Source of the DNA: Kitasatospora aureofaciens
GTDB taxonomy: Bacteria > Actinomycetota > Actinomycetes > Streptomycetales > Streptomycetaceae
NCBI RefSeq assembly: GCF_001188955.3
Contig: NZ_JPRF03000043.1
Location: forward strand, 62,001-126,000
Reading direction: 5' to 3'
DNA: 64,000 nucleotides
Shown: positions 27,648-36,019 of the stretch, in pieces
How the letters are laid out: each line of letters opens with the position of its first letter
How positions within the stretch are numbered: the first letter of the stretch is position 1
Notes under the pieces: generated by a model
Told to the model about the DNA's origin: nothing
Databases searched by the model: none
Seen by the model: only the letters and a program-made list of their open reading frames with translations
Made by a program: the position numbers and the translations under genes

Positions 27648-27759
27648 ACAACGCGGCTTCCACTGCGTGCCGGGGGGACACCGACTGTCCCCCGGGCTGC
27701 GCGTGCACGCATCCGCCCGCCCACCGCGTAGCCGTCGGGGTTCGCGGCGGCCGGGTCGG

Positions 27760-27960
27760 GTGGCCACCGCCGCCCCGCACCACGGCATCCGCACGGTGGC
27801 GGTGGAGCCGGAGAACTGCCGCACGCTCAACGCCGCGACCAAGGCTGGTCACCTGGTCGACGTCACGGTGGACTCGATCGTCGCCGACTCCCTCGGCGCC
27901 CGCCGCACCTCCCCCATGCGCCAACCCGGCGGGGCGGGCCGGTCAGCACCACAGGTCGGC
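27760..27960 (+). pseudogene. Fragment of a serine/threonine dehydratase-like PLP enzyme
   Basis: The plus strand encodes G-I-R-T-V-A-V-E-P-E-N-C-R-T-L-N, then A-G-H-L-V-D-V-T-V-D-S-I-V-A-D-S-L-G-A-R-R, the segment of fold-type II PLP enzymes that follows the phosphate-binding loop. The PLP Lys region and the C-terminus are missing. It lies just after the lipase gene, in DNA of transfer-scar character. Confidence 0.5.
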
Positions 27961-28474
27961 GTCGCGTCCATAGGCGCGCCGCGCGCTGCTGGGACTGTCC
28001 ATCGCGCGTGGGACGGCGCGCAGCCCCGGCGGCCGGGCACGCTTTACCAGCGGGTGAGGTGTTCCCCCAGGGCCCGACGCAGCAGGGCGAGGACTGCGTC
28101 CGCGCCGGGACAGCGCAGGGGTTCGCCGCTGGCGCGTCGACGACGATGCTGCTGTCGATCAGGGCAGTCCAGGTGCCGCGCTGGACGTCGTACTCCTCGA
28201 TCCAGCCGACCGGGCGGCGCGCGGGCCTGGAGGGTGGCGGCTCCACCGCCTGAGCGGGTCGCCCCCCGCCGCGCTGCTGTCGCGCGCAGCAGTCGCGCCC
28301 CGACCTCCGCGAGGGGGGCAGGCCGCCAGAGGGGTCGTCAGGGCCTCTCTCGGGCCTGTTTGCCGGCCTGTAGGGCCTCGCGGCTCGTGTCGGACGCTGC
28401 TTCTCTGGTCTGCGGTTTCTATCGCAGCCTCACAACGTGTCGAATGCCGAGGTCTCAACCCGGTGTCGGGTTCC
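27961..28474. other. Gene-free region
   Basis: Nothing convincing is coded here. A minus-strand stretch near 28130-28215 (G-W-I-E-E-Y-D-V-Q-R-G-T-W) looks like a piece of an unidentified protein. The last 100 bases are less GC-rich and lie downstream of the cREC gene. Confidence 0.3.
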
Positions 28475-28813
28475 CTAAGCCGTTGCCCGCCGGACTTGGT
28501 AGTTCCAGCGTGTGAGTGACCGGACGACGGTTTCGGCACCGATGGGGTTGGCGCTGTGAACGAAGACCGTTCCGATCTGGAAGGGCCGTCCGTTGAAGGC
28601 GGCTTCTTCCATGAGGGTCACCACGGGCATGATGGTGTCGTCGCCGCCGAGATCGTGGTCGAGCCAGAGTTCGTCAATGAAGCTGTCACGGTGCTCTTGC
28701 AGGAGCTGGATGCCTTCTCGGCTGGTGCGGGCAATCCGCGTAGCCCTGGGGAGTGAACGGAGGTCGTCTATGCCAAGGACGACGGGCGCCGGTGCGGCCA
28801 GGTCTTCTTTCAC
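28475..28813 (-). CDS. Cyclic-phosphate processing receiver (cREC) domain protein
   Basis: A 112-residue single-domain protein. L-G-I-D-D-L-R-S-L-P at the start, L-W-L-D-H-D-L-G-G-D-D in the middle and V-H-S-A-N-P-I-G-A-E near the end match the cREC family, a receiver-like domain predicted by comparative genomics to act on cyclic phosphate ends with RNA or nucleotide partners. GTG 28813 is the best start but has only a weak ribosome site. It is divergent from the next gene across 83 bp. The partner is unknown here. Confidence 0.7.
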   Translation of the reverse strand: MKEDLAAPAPVVLGIDDLRSLPRATRIARTSREGIQLLQEHRDSFIDELWLDHDLGGDDTIMPVVTLMEEAAFNGRPFQIGTVFVHSANPIGAETVVRSLTRWNYQVRRATA

Positions 28814-28896
28814 CTGATCATCATCACAGTGAAGCCCCGCGAGAACCGCGGGGCTGCCTCTTGGATGGTCATCCGGACGACTGGGATGCTCCTGCT

Positions 28897-29274
28897 GTGA
28901 CCACCACGACGAGCCAACTGCAGACCGACGCCGGATGGGACGGCCCCTATTACCGGGCCGGCGCCGAAGGATTCGAGGCACTGTTCCTCCCGAGCCCTGA
29001 TGAGGTGCTCGATGAAGTCTGCAACGTGGATGTCGAGGTCCGTCTCCCCGACGGCTCTCGCTGGAGTGCAACGATCTTCACCCTCGCCGAGGTGGACCGA
29101 CTGATGAAGGGGTGGGAGGACACCGGAGAAACCGCAGATGGGCGGTACTTCTCGTGCTCGGACGGGCTGATCGTCCGAGGCCCCGGCATCCAAGGCATGG
29201 TGAGCGTGATCGCCAAGCTGCTTGCATCGGGAGAGTTCGACGGAGCCTTTCATCGCCTTCCCGACCCGGAGTGA
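28897..29274 (+). CDS. Hypothetical protein, 125 residues
   Basis: A small soluble, acidic protein starting at GTG 28897. It contains V-D-V-E-V-R-L-P-D-G-S-R-W-S-A-T-I-F-T followed by V-D-R-L-M-K-G-W, a beta-hairpin/helix pattern seen in small immunity-like or single-domain actinobacterial proteins. I do not recognise a named family. Coding quality looks good through the whole frame. Divergent from the cREC gene; a functional link is only suggested by the shared promoter gap. Confidence 0.6.
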   Translation: MTTTTSQLQTDAGWDGPYYRAGAEGFEALFLPSPDEVLDEVCNVDVEVRLPDGSRWSATIFTLAEVDRLMKGWEDTGETADGRYFSCSDGLIVRGPGIQGMVSVIAKLLASGEFDGAFHRLPDPE

Positions 29275-29388
29275 GCTTCGGACGTCATGACACTTTTGCC
29301 CCTCGGCAGGACGATGCTCCCGCCCAGCTGACGGGAGCACACCAGCAACACTCACTCGAACGAGGTACGGCACCGACCTGCAAGTCTC

Positions 29389-29830
29389 AGATCGGTGCCG
29401 TTCCTCCTCCGGATCGCGACGACCGGGAACCCCGGGCTCCGCGCGCAAACGCTTCACCTGGTCGCCGAGATCGGCCGGCGCCAGCACATCGGTGACGGAT
29501 CGCGCGAAGGCCTGCTCCATGTCGCCGAGGAGCCGCTGATGGTCGAGGGCAGCACGATGTGCCCGGTGGACTGGACGATCCAGGCCGCCCGTCAAGCGGT
29601 CACGGACGACCTGCCACTCCTGCTCCCGCTTCTCGACGGCTCCGACCCCGAGGTCCGCTCCCTGACCGCCTACGTCCTGGCGGCGGCGACCGACGAGATC
29701 CCACGTCTCCTCGGCCCTGCGGTTCAGGCTGGCGAACGAAGACGACGCGGTGGTCCGGGTGAGCCTGATCCTGGCGATCGCCCAACTCGCCCGCGAGCAC
29801 CAGGACGACCACGCTCCCCGGTGGGCCCGG
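29389..29830 (+). pseudogene. HEAT-like protein, broken copy 1
   Basis: It encodes V-P-F-L-L-R-I-A-T-T-G-N-P-G-L-R, then D-W-T-I-Q-A-A-R-Q-A-V and L-L-P-L-L-D-G-S-D-P-E-V-R, a helical HEAT-like repeat pattern. The N-terminal 90 residues present in copy 2 are absent. Two bases are missing near 29705 relative to copy 2, shifting the frame; the other frame continues E-D-D-A-V-V-R-V-S-L-I-L-A-I-A-Q-L-A. Copy 2 is at 37021-37580. Confidence 0.65.
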
Positions 29831-29919
29831 GACCTCTGGTCGGACCCGAGACGACCGCCCCTGGGTGGCGCGGTGCCGTGCTGGGGCTGGGCGCGGTGGG
29901 CGCGCAGTTCCCGGTCCCC

Positions 29920-30173
29920 GGAGCGCCGACTTGCTGTTCCCCGGCCGCCAGGCCGGACAGCCGATGAGCCCCGGCGCTCTCCGCGAACACCTACAGGCGG
30001 CAGGCATCTCCCCCAGATCCGCCCGAGTGACAGCCCTCCGGCACTACCTCCAACACGCGCCACCGCCGGTCGTCGCCAAAGCACTCGGCTACACCGAGGT
30101 CACCACCGCCTACGTCGCTACCGATGTCGGAGCTTCGCGGAGCCGGTACGCACCCGGCAGCCACACACCGTGA
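29920..30173 (+). pseudogene. C-terminal fragment of an integrase/recombinase-like protein
   Basis: L-L-F-P-G-R-Q-A-G-Q-P-M-S-P-G-A-L-R-E-H, followed by T-A-L-R-H-Y-L-Q-H-A-P-P-P-V-V-A-K-A-L-G-Y and S-R-Y-A-P-G-S-H, resembles the catalytic C-terminus of tyrosine-recombinase-like proteins common in actinomycete elements. The catalytic N-terminal half is missing. Confidence 0.5.
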
Positions 30174-30316
30174 CACCAGTCCCCATGCGGGAGCCGTCGG
30201 CCGACGAGGACGGGAGCAGGCTGGAGGAATGCCCACTGCCCGTCAGGTGACAGGGCTGCGATGCTGCTCAACCGGCTCTGACGTGCTGTGACGCCGACCA
30301 GGTGCAGAGAAAGCCG

Positions 30317-30847
30317 CTACCTCTCGGCTGCGCAGGTGGGGTCGGCGGCGGCCTGGACGAGGTTCTGCTCCAGGCGTTCCAGGGTGCTAAGGGCCTCGGT
30401 GCACTCGTCGGCCGAGAGACCCGCGGTGACGAGGTCCTCGAGCTGGCTCCAGCTCTGCTCGACCTCGCGGCGCAGGGCGTGGCTTGCGGCGGTGGGTTCG
30501 ATGAGGGATGCGCGCTTGTCGGTGGGTGAGGGGCGGCGGCGGACGAAGCCGGCCTGTTCCAGGCGCTGGATGGTGCGGGTCATGGTGGCGGCGTCGGAGT
30601 CCAGTAGTCGTACGAGGTCGGTCTGGCGCTGGGGGCCGAGTTCCCACAGGTGCATCATGACCAGCTCCTGGCCCGGGTGGAGGCCGATGCGGCGCAGGAG
30701 TTGTCCGGCGAACATGCGGTGGAGCCGGGCGAGGCGGAAGATCGCGTGGCTGATGGGCCCGCCGCTGGCCGCGGCCGGGACCGGGACGCTCGCCTCCGGC
30801 CCTGTTCCTGCAGGGTCCTTCCCGGCCGCCGGGGTGGACTGTGTCAT
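30317..30847 (-). CDS. MarR-family transcriptional regulator
   Basis: A 176-residue regulator with a disordered N-terminal 30 residues and a MarR winged helix: L-H-P-G-Q-E-L-V-M-M-H-L-W, R-Q-T-D-L-V-R-L-L, the recognition helix D-A-A-T-M-T-R-T-I-Q-R-L-E and the wing D-K-R-A. ATG 30847 has GAGGAAGAG directly upstream. It is divergent from the ene-reductase and oxidoreductase genes and probably represses them through the palindrome at 30992-31009, responding to an electrophile or quinone, by inference. Confidence 0.9.
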   Translation of the reverse strand: MTQSTPAAGKDPAGTGPEASVPVPAAASGGPISHAIFRLARLHRMFAGQLLRRIGLHPGQELVMMHLWELGPQRQTDLVRLLDSDAATMTRTIQRLEQAGFVRRRPSPTDKRASLIEPTAASHALRREVEQSWSQLEDLVTAGLSADECTEALSTLERLEQNLVQAAADPTCAAER

Positions 30848-30991
30848 CTCTTCCTCAACTTTCCTGATCGGGCAGCTAATGCTATCGCGCGCCCCTGCCG
30901 CCCAGGGGGCTTCTCCGCCTTTGATCGTAACTGTCCTGGTGAACTGGCATGACCTGCATCACTCTCGGCCAGAAAGTGGCTCTCAGGTATT

Positions 30992-31009
30992 TACTTGTTC
31001 GAACAGGTA
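30992..31009. promoter_or_regulatory. MarR-type operator palindrome
   Basis: TACTTGTTCGAACAGGTA is an 18-bp palindrome with one mismatched pair, in the AT-rich divergent gap between the MarR gene and the ene-reductase. Size and symmetry fit MarR-family operators. It lies about 60 bases upstream of the ene-reductase start, where it would overlap the promoter. Confidence 0.75.
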
Positions 31010-31067
31010 TCTGCTACGTTGGATGTGTCGGGGCCACCGCCCACCACTCCTAGCGAGGGAAGAGATC

Positions 31068-32138
31068 ATGACCACTGCTTTCGATCCGATCGTCGTCGGC
31101 GGCCGCCGTCTGGCCAGCCGCATCGCGATGGCGCCGATGACCCGAAGCCGCGCCTACGGGCCGGGCGCGGAGCCGACCGAGCTGATGGCCACCTACTACG
31201 CCCAGCGCGCCAGTGCCGGGCTGATCGTCACCGAGGGCATCCAGCCCTCGCCGGTCGGGCAGGGCTACCCCGACACCCCCGGCCTGCACACGGCCGGCCA
31301 GGTCGCGGCGTGGCGGACGGTGACCGACGCCGTGCACGCCGAGGGCGGGGTGATCTTCGCCCAGCTGATGCACACCGGCCGGATCGGCCACCCCAGCCTG
31401 CTGCCCGAGGGCCTGGTCCCGGTCGGCCCGTCGGCCGTGACCGCTAAGGGCCAGGTGTTCACCCACAAGGGCCCGAAGGAGTACGTCACCCCGCAGCAGC
31501 TGAGCGAGGCCGAAATCGAGCAGACGATCGCCGACTTCGCCGCCGCGGCCCGTAACGCCATCGAGGCCGGGTTCGACGGGGTGGAGATCCACGGTGCCAA
31601 CGGCTACCTGGTCCACCAGTTCCTCGCCCCGAACACCAACCTGCGCACCGACGCCTGGGGCGGCAATGTCGAGGGCCGGATCCGTTTCGCCGCCGAGGTC
31701 ACCGCCGCCGTCACCGAGGCCATCGGCAGCGACCGGGTCGGCCTGCGGATCTCCCCCGGCAACCCCTACAACGACATCGCCGAGCCCCAGCCGGGCGAGG
31801 TCTACGAGGCGCTGCTGGAGCGGATCGCCGACCTGGACCTGGCCTACCTGCACCTCATGGAAGGCCCCGACCGCGACCTGACCGCCCGACTGCGCAAGGC
31901 CTGGCCCGGCACGTTCGTCCTCAACCCCTTCACCTACCCCGAGGTCACCGGCCCCGACGCGCTGGCCCTGGTCGAGGACGGCACCGCGGACATGGTCGCC
32001 TACGGCGCGCTGTTCCTGGCCAACCCCGACCTCCCGGCCCGCCTCGCCGCCGGCGGACCGTTCAACACCCCGGACGCGGCCACCTTCTACGGCGGCGACC
32101 ACCGCGGCTACACCGACTACCCCACCCTGACCGCCTGA
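31068..32138 (+). CDS. Old Yellow Enzyme-family ene-reductase
   Basis: A 356-residue FMN-dependent NAD(P)H oxidoreductase (NemA/OYE type) that reduces activated C=C bonds and can act on nitro compounds and quinone-like electrophiles. It has M-A-P-M-T-R-S-R, Q-L-M-H-T-G-R-I-G-H, the F-D-G-V-E-I-H-G-A-N-G-Y-L motif with the His and Asn that bind substrate, L-R-T-D-A-W-G-G and R-I-S-P-G-N. ATG 31068 follows GAGGGAAGAG. It precedes a quinone oxidoreductase, so the two form a stress-response unit under the MarR protein. Confidence 0.93.
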   Translation: MTTAFDPIVVGGRRLASRIAMAPMTRSRAYGPGAEPTELMATYYAQRASAGLIVTEGIQPSPVGQGYPDTPGLHTAGQVAAWRTVTDAVHAEGGVIFAQLMHTGRIGHPSLLPEGLVPVGPSAVTAKGQVFTHKGPKEYVTPQQLSEAEIEQTIADFAAAARNAIEAGFDGVEIHGANGYLVHQFLAPNTNLRTDAWGGNVEGRIRFAAEVTAAVTEAIGSDRVGLRISPGNPYNDIAEPQPGEVYEALLERIADLDLAYLHLMEGPDRDLTARLRKAWPGTFVLNPFTYPEVTGPDALALVEDGTADMVAYGALFLANPDLPARLAAGGPFNTPDAATFYGGDHRGYTDYPTLTA

Positions 32139-32234
32139 CCGGCGTGGCCACCCGCGCGGCCGCCTTCCCGGCCACACAGTGATCCAGAGCGTGTGACCTT
32201 CCCGCCTCCACCCGTCTTCACCTGGGAGTTTCCG

Positions 32235-33140
32235 ATGTCCACTGCTATCACCTTCTCCGAGTACGGCGCGCCCGAGGTGCTCCAGCTGTCCGAGGTCGCC
32301 CTGCCTCAGCCGGGACCTGGCCAGGTCCGGATCCGGGTGCGAGCCGCCTCCGTGAACCCGCTCGACATGAAGATCCGCTCCGGCCTGATGGCCAAGGTCG
32401 CCCCGGCCCGCTTCCCGATGATCCCGGGCCTGGACGCGGCCGGTGTCGTCGACGCCGTCGGCGAGGGCGCCGGCGCGGCGGTGGGGGACGAGGTTCTCGG
32501 CGCCACGGTCGGCGGCAGCTACAGCGAGTACGCCCTGATCGAGCGGCCGGTGGCCAAACCCGAGGCCCTGTCGTGGGAGGTCGCCGCCTCCCTGGTCACG
32601 GTCGGCCAGACCGCGCACCGCGTCCTCGGACAGCTGGGCGTGCAGGCGGGGCAGACCCTGCTCGTCCACGGCGCCGCCGGCAGCGTCGGCTTCATCGCGG
32701 TGCAGCTGGCCGCCGCCCGCGGCATCACCGTCATCGGCACCGTCAGCGAAAAGGACATCGAGCGCGTCACCGCCCTCGGAGCCACCGCCGTCCGCTACGG
32801 CGACGGCTGGGCCGAGCGGGTGACGGCCGCCGCTCCGGGCGGCGTGGACTACGTGTTCGACGCCTCCGGCGCCGGCGTGCTCGCCGACTCCGTCGCCCTG
32901 ACCGGCGACGCGGCCAAGGTCATCACCATCGCCGACATGTCCGCCCAGCAGCACGGCGTGCGCTTCAGCGCCGGCACCACCGACCAGGGCACAGACGCCC
33001 TGCCGGAGCTGGTCCACCTGGTCGCCGAGGGCCGGCTCACCGTGCCGATCTGGCGCACCTATCCCCTGGCCGAGACCGCCCAGGCCCACGCCGACCTCGA
33101 AGCCCACCGCAACCACGGCAAGGCCGTCCTCCTGCCCTGA
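32235..33140 (+). CDS. NADP-dependent quinone oxidoreductase (MDR superfamily)
   Basis: A 301-residue zinc-free medium-chain reductase. It has F-S-E-Y-G-A-P-E-V-L at the N-terminus, the P-G-L-D-A-A-G-V-V-D-A-V-G-E-G strand and the Rossmann motif V-H-G-A-A-G-S-V-G for NADPH. The cysteine cluster of zinc alcohol dehydrogenases is absent. ATG 32235 has GGGAG upstream; an upstream start in the same frame lacks a ribosome site. It sits 96 bp after the ene-reductase and is probably cotranscribed. Confidence 0.92.
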   Translation: MSTAITFSEYGAPEVLQLSEVALPQPGPGQVRIRVRAASVNPLDMKIRSGLMAKVAPARFPMIPGLDAAGVVDAVGEGAGAAVGDEVLGATVGGSYSEYALIERPVAKPEALSWEVAASLVTVGQTAHRVLGQLGVQAGQTLLVHGAAGSVGFIAVQLAAARGITVIGTVSEKDIERVTALGATAVRYGDGWAERVTAAAPGGVDYVFDASGAGVLADSVALTGDAAKVITIADMSAQQHGVRFSAGTTDQGTDALPELVHLVAEGRLTVPIWRTYPLAETAQAHADLEAHRNHGKAVLLP

Positions 33141-33273
33141 CCCCCCATGTGCCTCCGCCTCGCGTCGTCGGACGAGACGGCCCGGGACCGCAACCGGCAC
33201 CCGAGCCTCAGCCAGCCACGGCCCCACCCAGAGGCACAACGAGCCGGACCGGCACGACGGGAGGCTGGACGCG

Positions 33274-33378
33274 ATGGAACTCGCCACCATCCCCACGCCC
33301 GCACCACTGGCGGCCGGCGCGGACCTCACCGCCGGGTTCCAGGTCCTCGGCCAGAAGTGGAACGGCAGCGCTGGATGA
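33274..33378 (+). CDS. Short ORF, possible N-terminal fragment of an HxlR-type regulator
   Basis: A 34-codon ORF with GGGAGG upstream of ATG 33274. Its end, A-G-F-Q-V-L-G-Q-K-W-N-G, resembles the start of HxlR regulators (x-V-x-G-x-K-W). If so, the gene was cut right after the first helix; position next to redox genes fits that family. It may equally be chance. Confidence 0.3.
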   Translation: MELATIPTPAPLAAGADLTAGFQVLGQKWNGSAG

Positions 33379-33795
33379 ACCCCAGCCCACCCCCGCCCAG
33401 GTCACCCGCCGACCAGACCTGGCCGAACACCTCGTCAGGCCACCGCTCCTGGTCGTGGCCGCGCACAAGCAGGCCTGAACTCGGAACAGAAGCGGGCCCC
33501 CGGGACGACCCCGCGCCAACGCGACGCCGGCTTGCGGTGAGGTCCAGTCGGTTCGGTGCTGGTCCAGGCCCGGCGGATGGCGGCCGCGTACGCCTGGTGG
33601 AAACGCAGATGGAGGGCGGGGCGGCAACGGCGTCAGGCTCAGCGCACGGCGGTTCGTGTGATGACTGCCTGGCCGCCCACCAGGATCCGCGGTTCCGGGT
33701 GGCTCCGCTCGGTTGTCGCAGTGATGGTGGACGGGCTGCCGAGGTGGTCGCCCATGTCGACCGTAAGGTTGCCGGCGCAGCCTGGCCTCCTGGTC
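33379..33795. other. Gene-free region
   Basis: I see no supported gene, repeat or RNA. Open frames here are overlapping GC-driven frames with poor composition. Confidence 0.3.
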
Positions 33796-33981
33796 GTGCA
33801 TGTGGCCTACCCTGTCCCGGACATGCCGGGGACTCCGGGGCTGGTGACGGCCTGCGGGATCGATACCGCGAGCATGGTCAAGCACCCGTGGCAGCCGTTC
33901 GCGCCAGGCTCGCGCTGGTACCCGCCGTACCTTGCCCTGTGTGTGTGCTCGCGCTGTGACCGGGCTGTCCGGTCGGCGTGA
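33796..33981 (+). CDS. Hypothetical small protein, 61 residues
   Basis: The reading frame contains M-P-G-T-P-G-L-V-T-A-C-G, T-A-S-M-V-K-H-P-W and L-C-V-C-S-R-C-D-R-A. The C-V-C-x-x-C cluster plus the earlier Cys suggest a small metal-binding protein of a kind common near actinomycete accessory genes. The start (GTG 33796) is uncertain. Confidence 0.45.
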   Translation: MHVAYPVPDMPGTPGLVTACGIDTASMVKHPWQPFAPGSRWYPPYLALCVCSRCDRAVRSA

Positions 33982-34176
33982 GCGCGGATAGGCGGTCCGC
34001 CGCGGAGGGCGCTCGACCCGGGGGTGTCTCGGGCCCGGCAGGTGCTGGGGCAGCCTAACCGGGTCCAGCTCCCAAAGCGGGTCACCCCACGACCGGAGGG
34101 CACAGAAACGTGGCCTTCGGAGTCGATCACCGGAGGATAGGGCTCCATTCGCCCAACGACCTGGAAGGGAAACTGC

Positions 34177-34377
34177 GTGAGCGAGTCGGAGCGCCTCGAG
34201 GCGCTGATCATCAGCACGGCGCAGGAGCTGTGAAAGGACAAGGACGCCCTGGGCAAGCTCCTCGGGGTGGTCCGACGCAGCCCAGCCTGGGTGGACCTGG
34301 CGGGGGTCGGGAACAGCCCGTTCCGGCCGGCGAACGCCTCGGCCTACGGAGTGCGCAGCACGGAGTTCCAGGCGTAG
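34177..34377 (+). pseudogene. Small protein interrupted by an in-frame stop
   Basis: GTG 34177 has GGAAGGGA well placed upstream and starts an acidic helix S-E-S-E-R-L-E-A-L-I-I-S. A TGA at 34231-34233 ends it after 18 codons, but the same frame then continues for 47 good codons (L-G-K-L-L-G-V-V-R-R-S-P-A-W-V-D-L) to TAG at 34375. A nonsense mutation of a 66-codon gene is the simplest reading. Confidence 0.5.
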
Positions 34378-34586
34378 CGCGCTGTTGGCGTGGCGGCGGC
34401 TCGTGTGTGGTGGGGATTTTCGGCGGGGCGGAAGTCTCCAGGCAGGCACGCCGTGTTGTAACTAGGCGACACGCCGCATTCGGAGCAATGATGTCGACTG
34501 GTCCGGGTGGCCGCGACAAGCTGTGGGCCTTGTGATCGAGATCGGCGCTGAGTCTCTCCTCCTCCTGGTCCCCGAGGCCGGGCACC

Positions 34587-35030
34587 ATGGCGCCCGTTGA
34601 CCAGCCGCCCGGCGACCCGTGCGGGAGCACGCACCTGGGCGAGGGTGCGCTGGGTTCGCTGGGTTCGCTGAGTTCGCTGAGTTCGCTGCCGGAGGTGGTG
34701 CTCGCGAAGCACACCGAGACCGGCCGGCTGGCCGCGCTGGCCCTGCAGTGGTGGAACGAGGGCGACCGCGAGGGCACGCTGGAGGCGATCGGCCAGGTGG
34801 TGCCGGCAGCGGAGGCTGCCGCGGCCGCGCTGAACACCCTGGTCGAACTCGACGAGGCGGCGGCGTGCACCGCGGCGGAGGAAGAGCGGCGGCGCCGGGA
34901 GAACATCGCCGCGAACTGGTGGGGCCGAGCCGGCCCGGTGACGCTCGGCGTCCTGCGCGCCCGGAGCAGAAGCCGGCGTTTAGCGGCCGGTGTTTCGGTC
35001 ACACACGAGGCGTTGTCGGGGTCGGTTTGA
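34587..35030 (+). CDS. Hypothetical helical protein, 147 residues
   Basis: ATG 34587 opens a frame with Ala/Glu-rich helices (A-L-A-L-Q-W-W-N-E-G-D-R-E-G-T, then A-A-A-A-L-N-T-L-V-E-L-D-E-A-A-A). Near residue 20-35 is a short tandem repeat S-L-G-S-L-S-S-L-S-S-L, made of 9-bp units GGTTCGCTG/GAGTTCGCT at 34647-34690. The function is not recognised. No clear ribosome site, so the start is uncertain. Confidence 0.45.
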   Translation: MAPVDQPPGDPCGSTHLGEGALGSLGSLSSLSSLPEVVLAKHTETGRLAALALQWWNEGDREGTLEAIGQVVPAAEAAAAALNTLVELDEAAACTAAEEERRRRENIAANWWGRAGPVTLGVLRARSRSRRLAAGVSVTHEALSGSV

Positions 35031-35127
35031 GCGGTCGGCTCCGGCAACGTGCGGGGATGGTTTCGAGGCGGGCAACGAGGCAAACTCGAAGGCGGACAGC
35101 TTCTCCTCATGGGGAGGGAGCCCGCTC

Positions 35128-35538
35128 ATGTCCGCCAAACGCATCATCCCTGCAGACGACAGCGACATCATCGGCCCGAGCCTGCGGATCACCACGCTGT
35201 CGACCGGGGAAACCGTCGTCTGCCGCCTCGCAGGCGAGATCGACCAGGTCCAGCGGCCCAAGCTGGAAAACGCCCTCGCGCGGGCCGTCAACCAGCGCCC
35301 GCACCAGCTGATCGTCGATATGGCCGCCGTCAGCTTCTGCGACTCCTCCGGCCCGAACGCCCTCCTCCAGACCCTCCAGGACGCGGCCCTGACCGGCACC
35401 CTCCTCGTTCTGACGGCCCTCCCACCCCAGGTCCGCCGACTCCTCGAAGTCACCGGCACCGACGAAGTGTTCACCATCCGTGACAGCGTCTACGCGGCCC
35501 TGCACGGCGACCGACCCCATCGGCGGAACCGGCCATGA
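35128..35538 (+). CDS. STAS-domain anti-sigma factor antagonist
   Basis: A 136-residue SpoIIAA/RsbV-like protein. The core strand C-R-L-A-G-E-I-D, then L-I-V-D-M-A-A-V-S-F-C-D-S-S-G-P-N-A-L carries the phosphorylatable Ser of the D-S-S-G motif. It would bind an anti-sigma kinase when unphosphorylated and so free a sigma factor. GGGGAGGGAG precedes ATG 35128. No kinase or phosphatase is adjacent; a HATPase protein lies 26 kb away at 61 kb, probably unrelated. Confidence 0.9.
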   Translation: MSAKRIIPADDSDIIGPSLRITTLSTGETVVCRLAGEIDQVQRPKLENALARAVNQRPHQLIVDMAAVSFCDSSGPNALLQTLQDAALTGTLLVLTALPPQVRRLLEVTGTDEVFTIRDSVYAALHGDRPHRRNRP

Positions 35539-36019
35539 ACATATTTGCTTCGAGCCCGCCCGGACGTGCCCCCATCCGTGCGTGCCGCCGGTCGTTCAGC
35601 CAGCGTGCAGAGCGTCCAGGAGAGCGCTCTGCTGCTCGGGTCAGCTTCCCGTCCATGCGCGCCTCGTCCTGCTTGCGCAGCCACGCGCCGGGCCGGAACG
35701 CCGGGTCGTCACCCAAGGCCGGTGCGGTTGGCCGGGCCGTCCAGGGTGCCGCCGCCACTGCTCGCGGCGCACGGTGCCGTCTGCCAGCGTCACGGTGATC
35801 CAGGCCTCCACTACCCGCTCGGGCAGCGCCGGGTAGCCACGGCAGGGCTCCACACGACGTGATCGGCCGGGCCTCGGGAGGGTTGTGCGGGGGCGCTGTG
35901 CGAGGTTGGGTCGGGGAACCATTGGCATCGGGGCGGTCGGGGGGGTGGCGCGGAGTGTGGGGCAGTAGCCGGGCCTGGTCCTGGCTGCTGCCCCACGGGT
36001 CCTGCTCGGCGTCGCCTGG
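35539..36019. other. Decayed region
   Basis: On the minus strand, P-E-R-V-V-E-A-W-I-T-V-T-L-A-D-G-T-V-R-R-E-Q-W (about 35770-35835) and, in another frame, D-D-P-A-F-R-P-G-A-W-L-R-K-Q-D-E-A-R-M (about 35650-35710) look like parts of one frameshifted small protein. No intact gene. Confidence 0.35.

Noticed and set aside
33274..33378. A functional HxlR regulator
   Set aside because: Only about 12 residues resemble the family and the rest of the domain is missing; kept as a low-confidence fragment.
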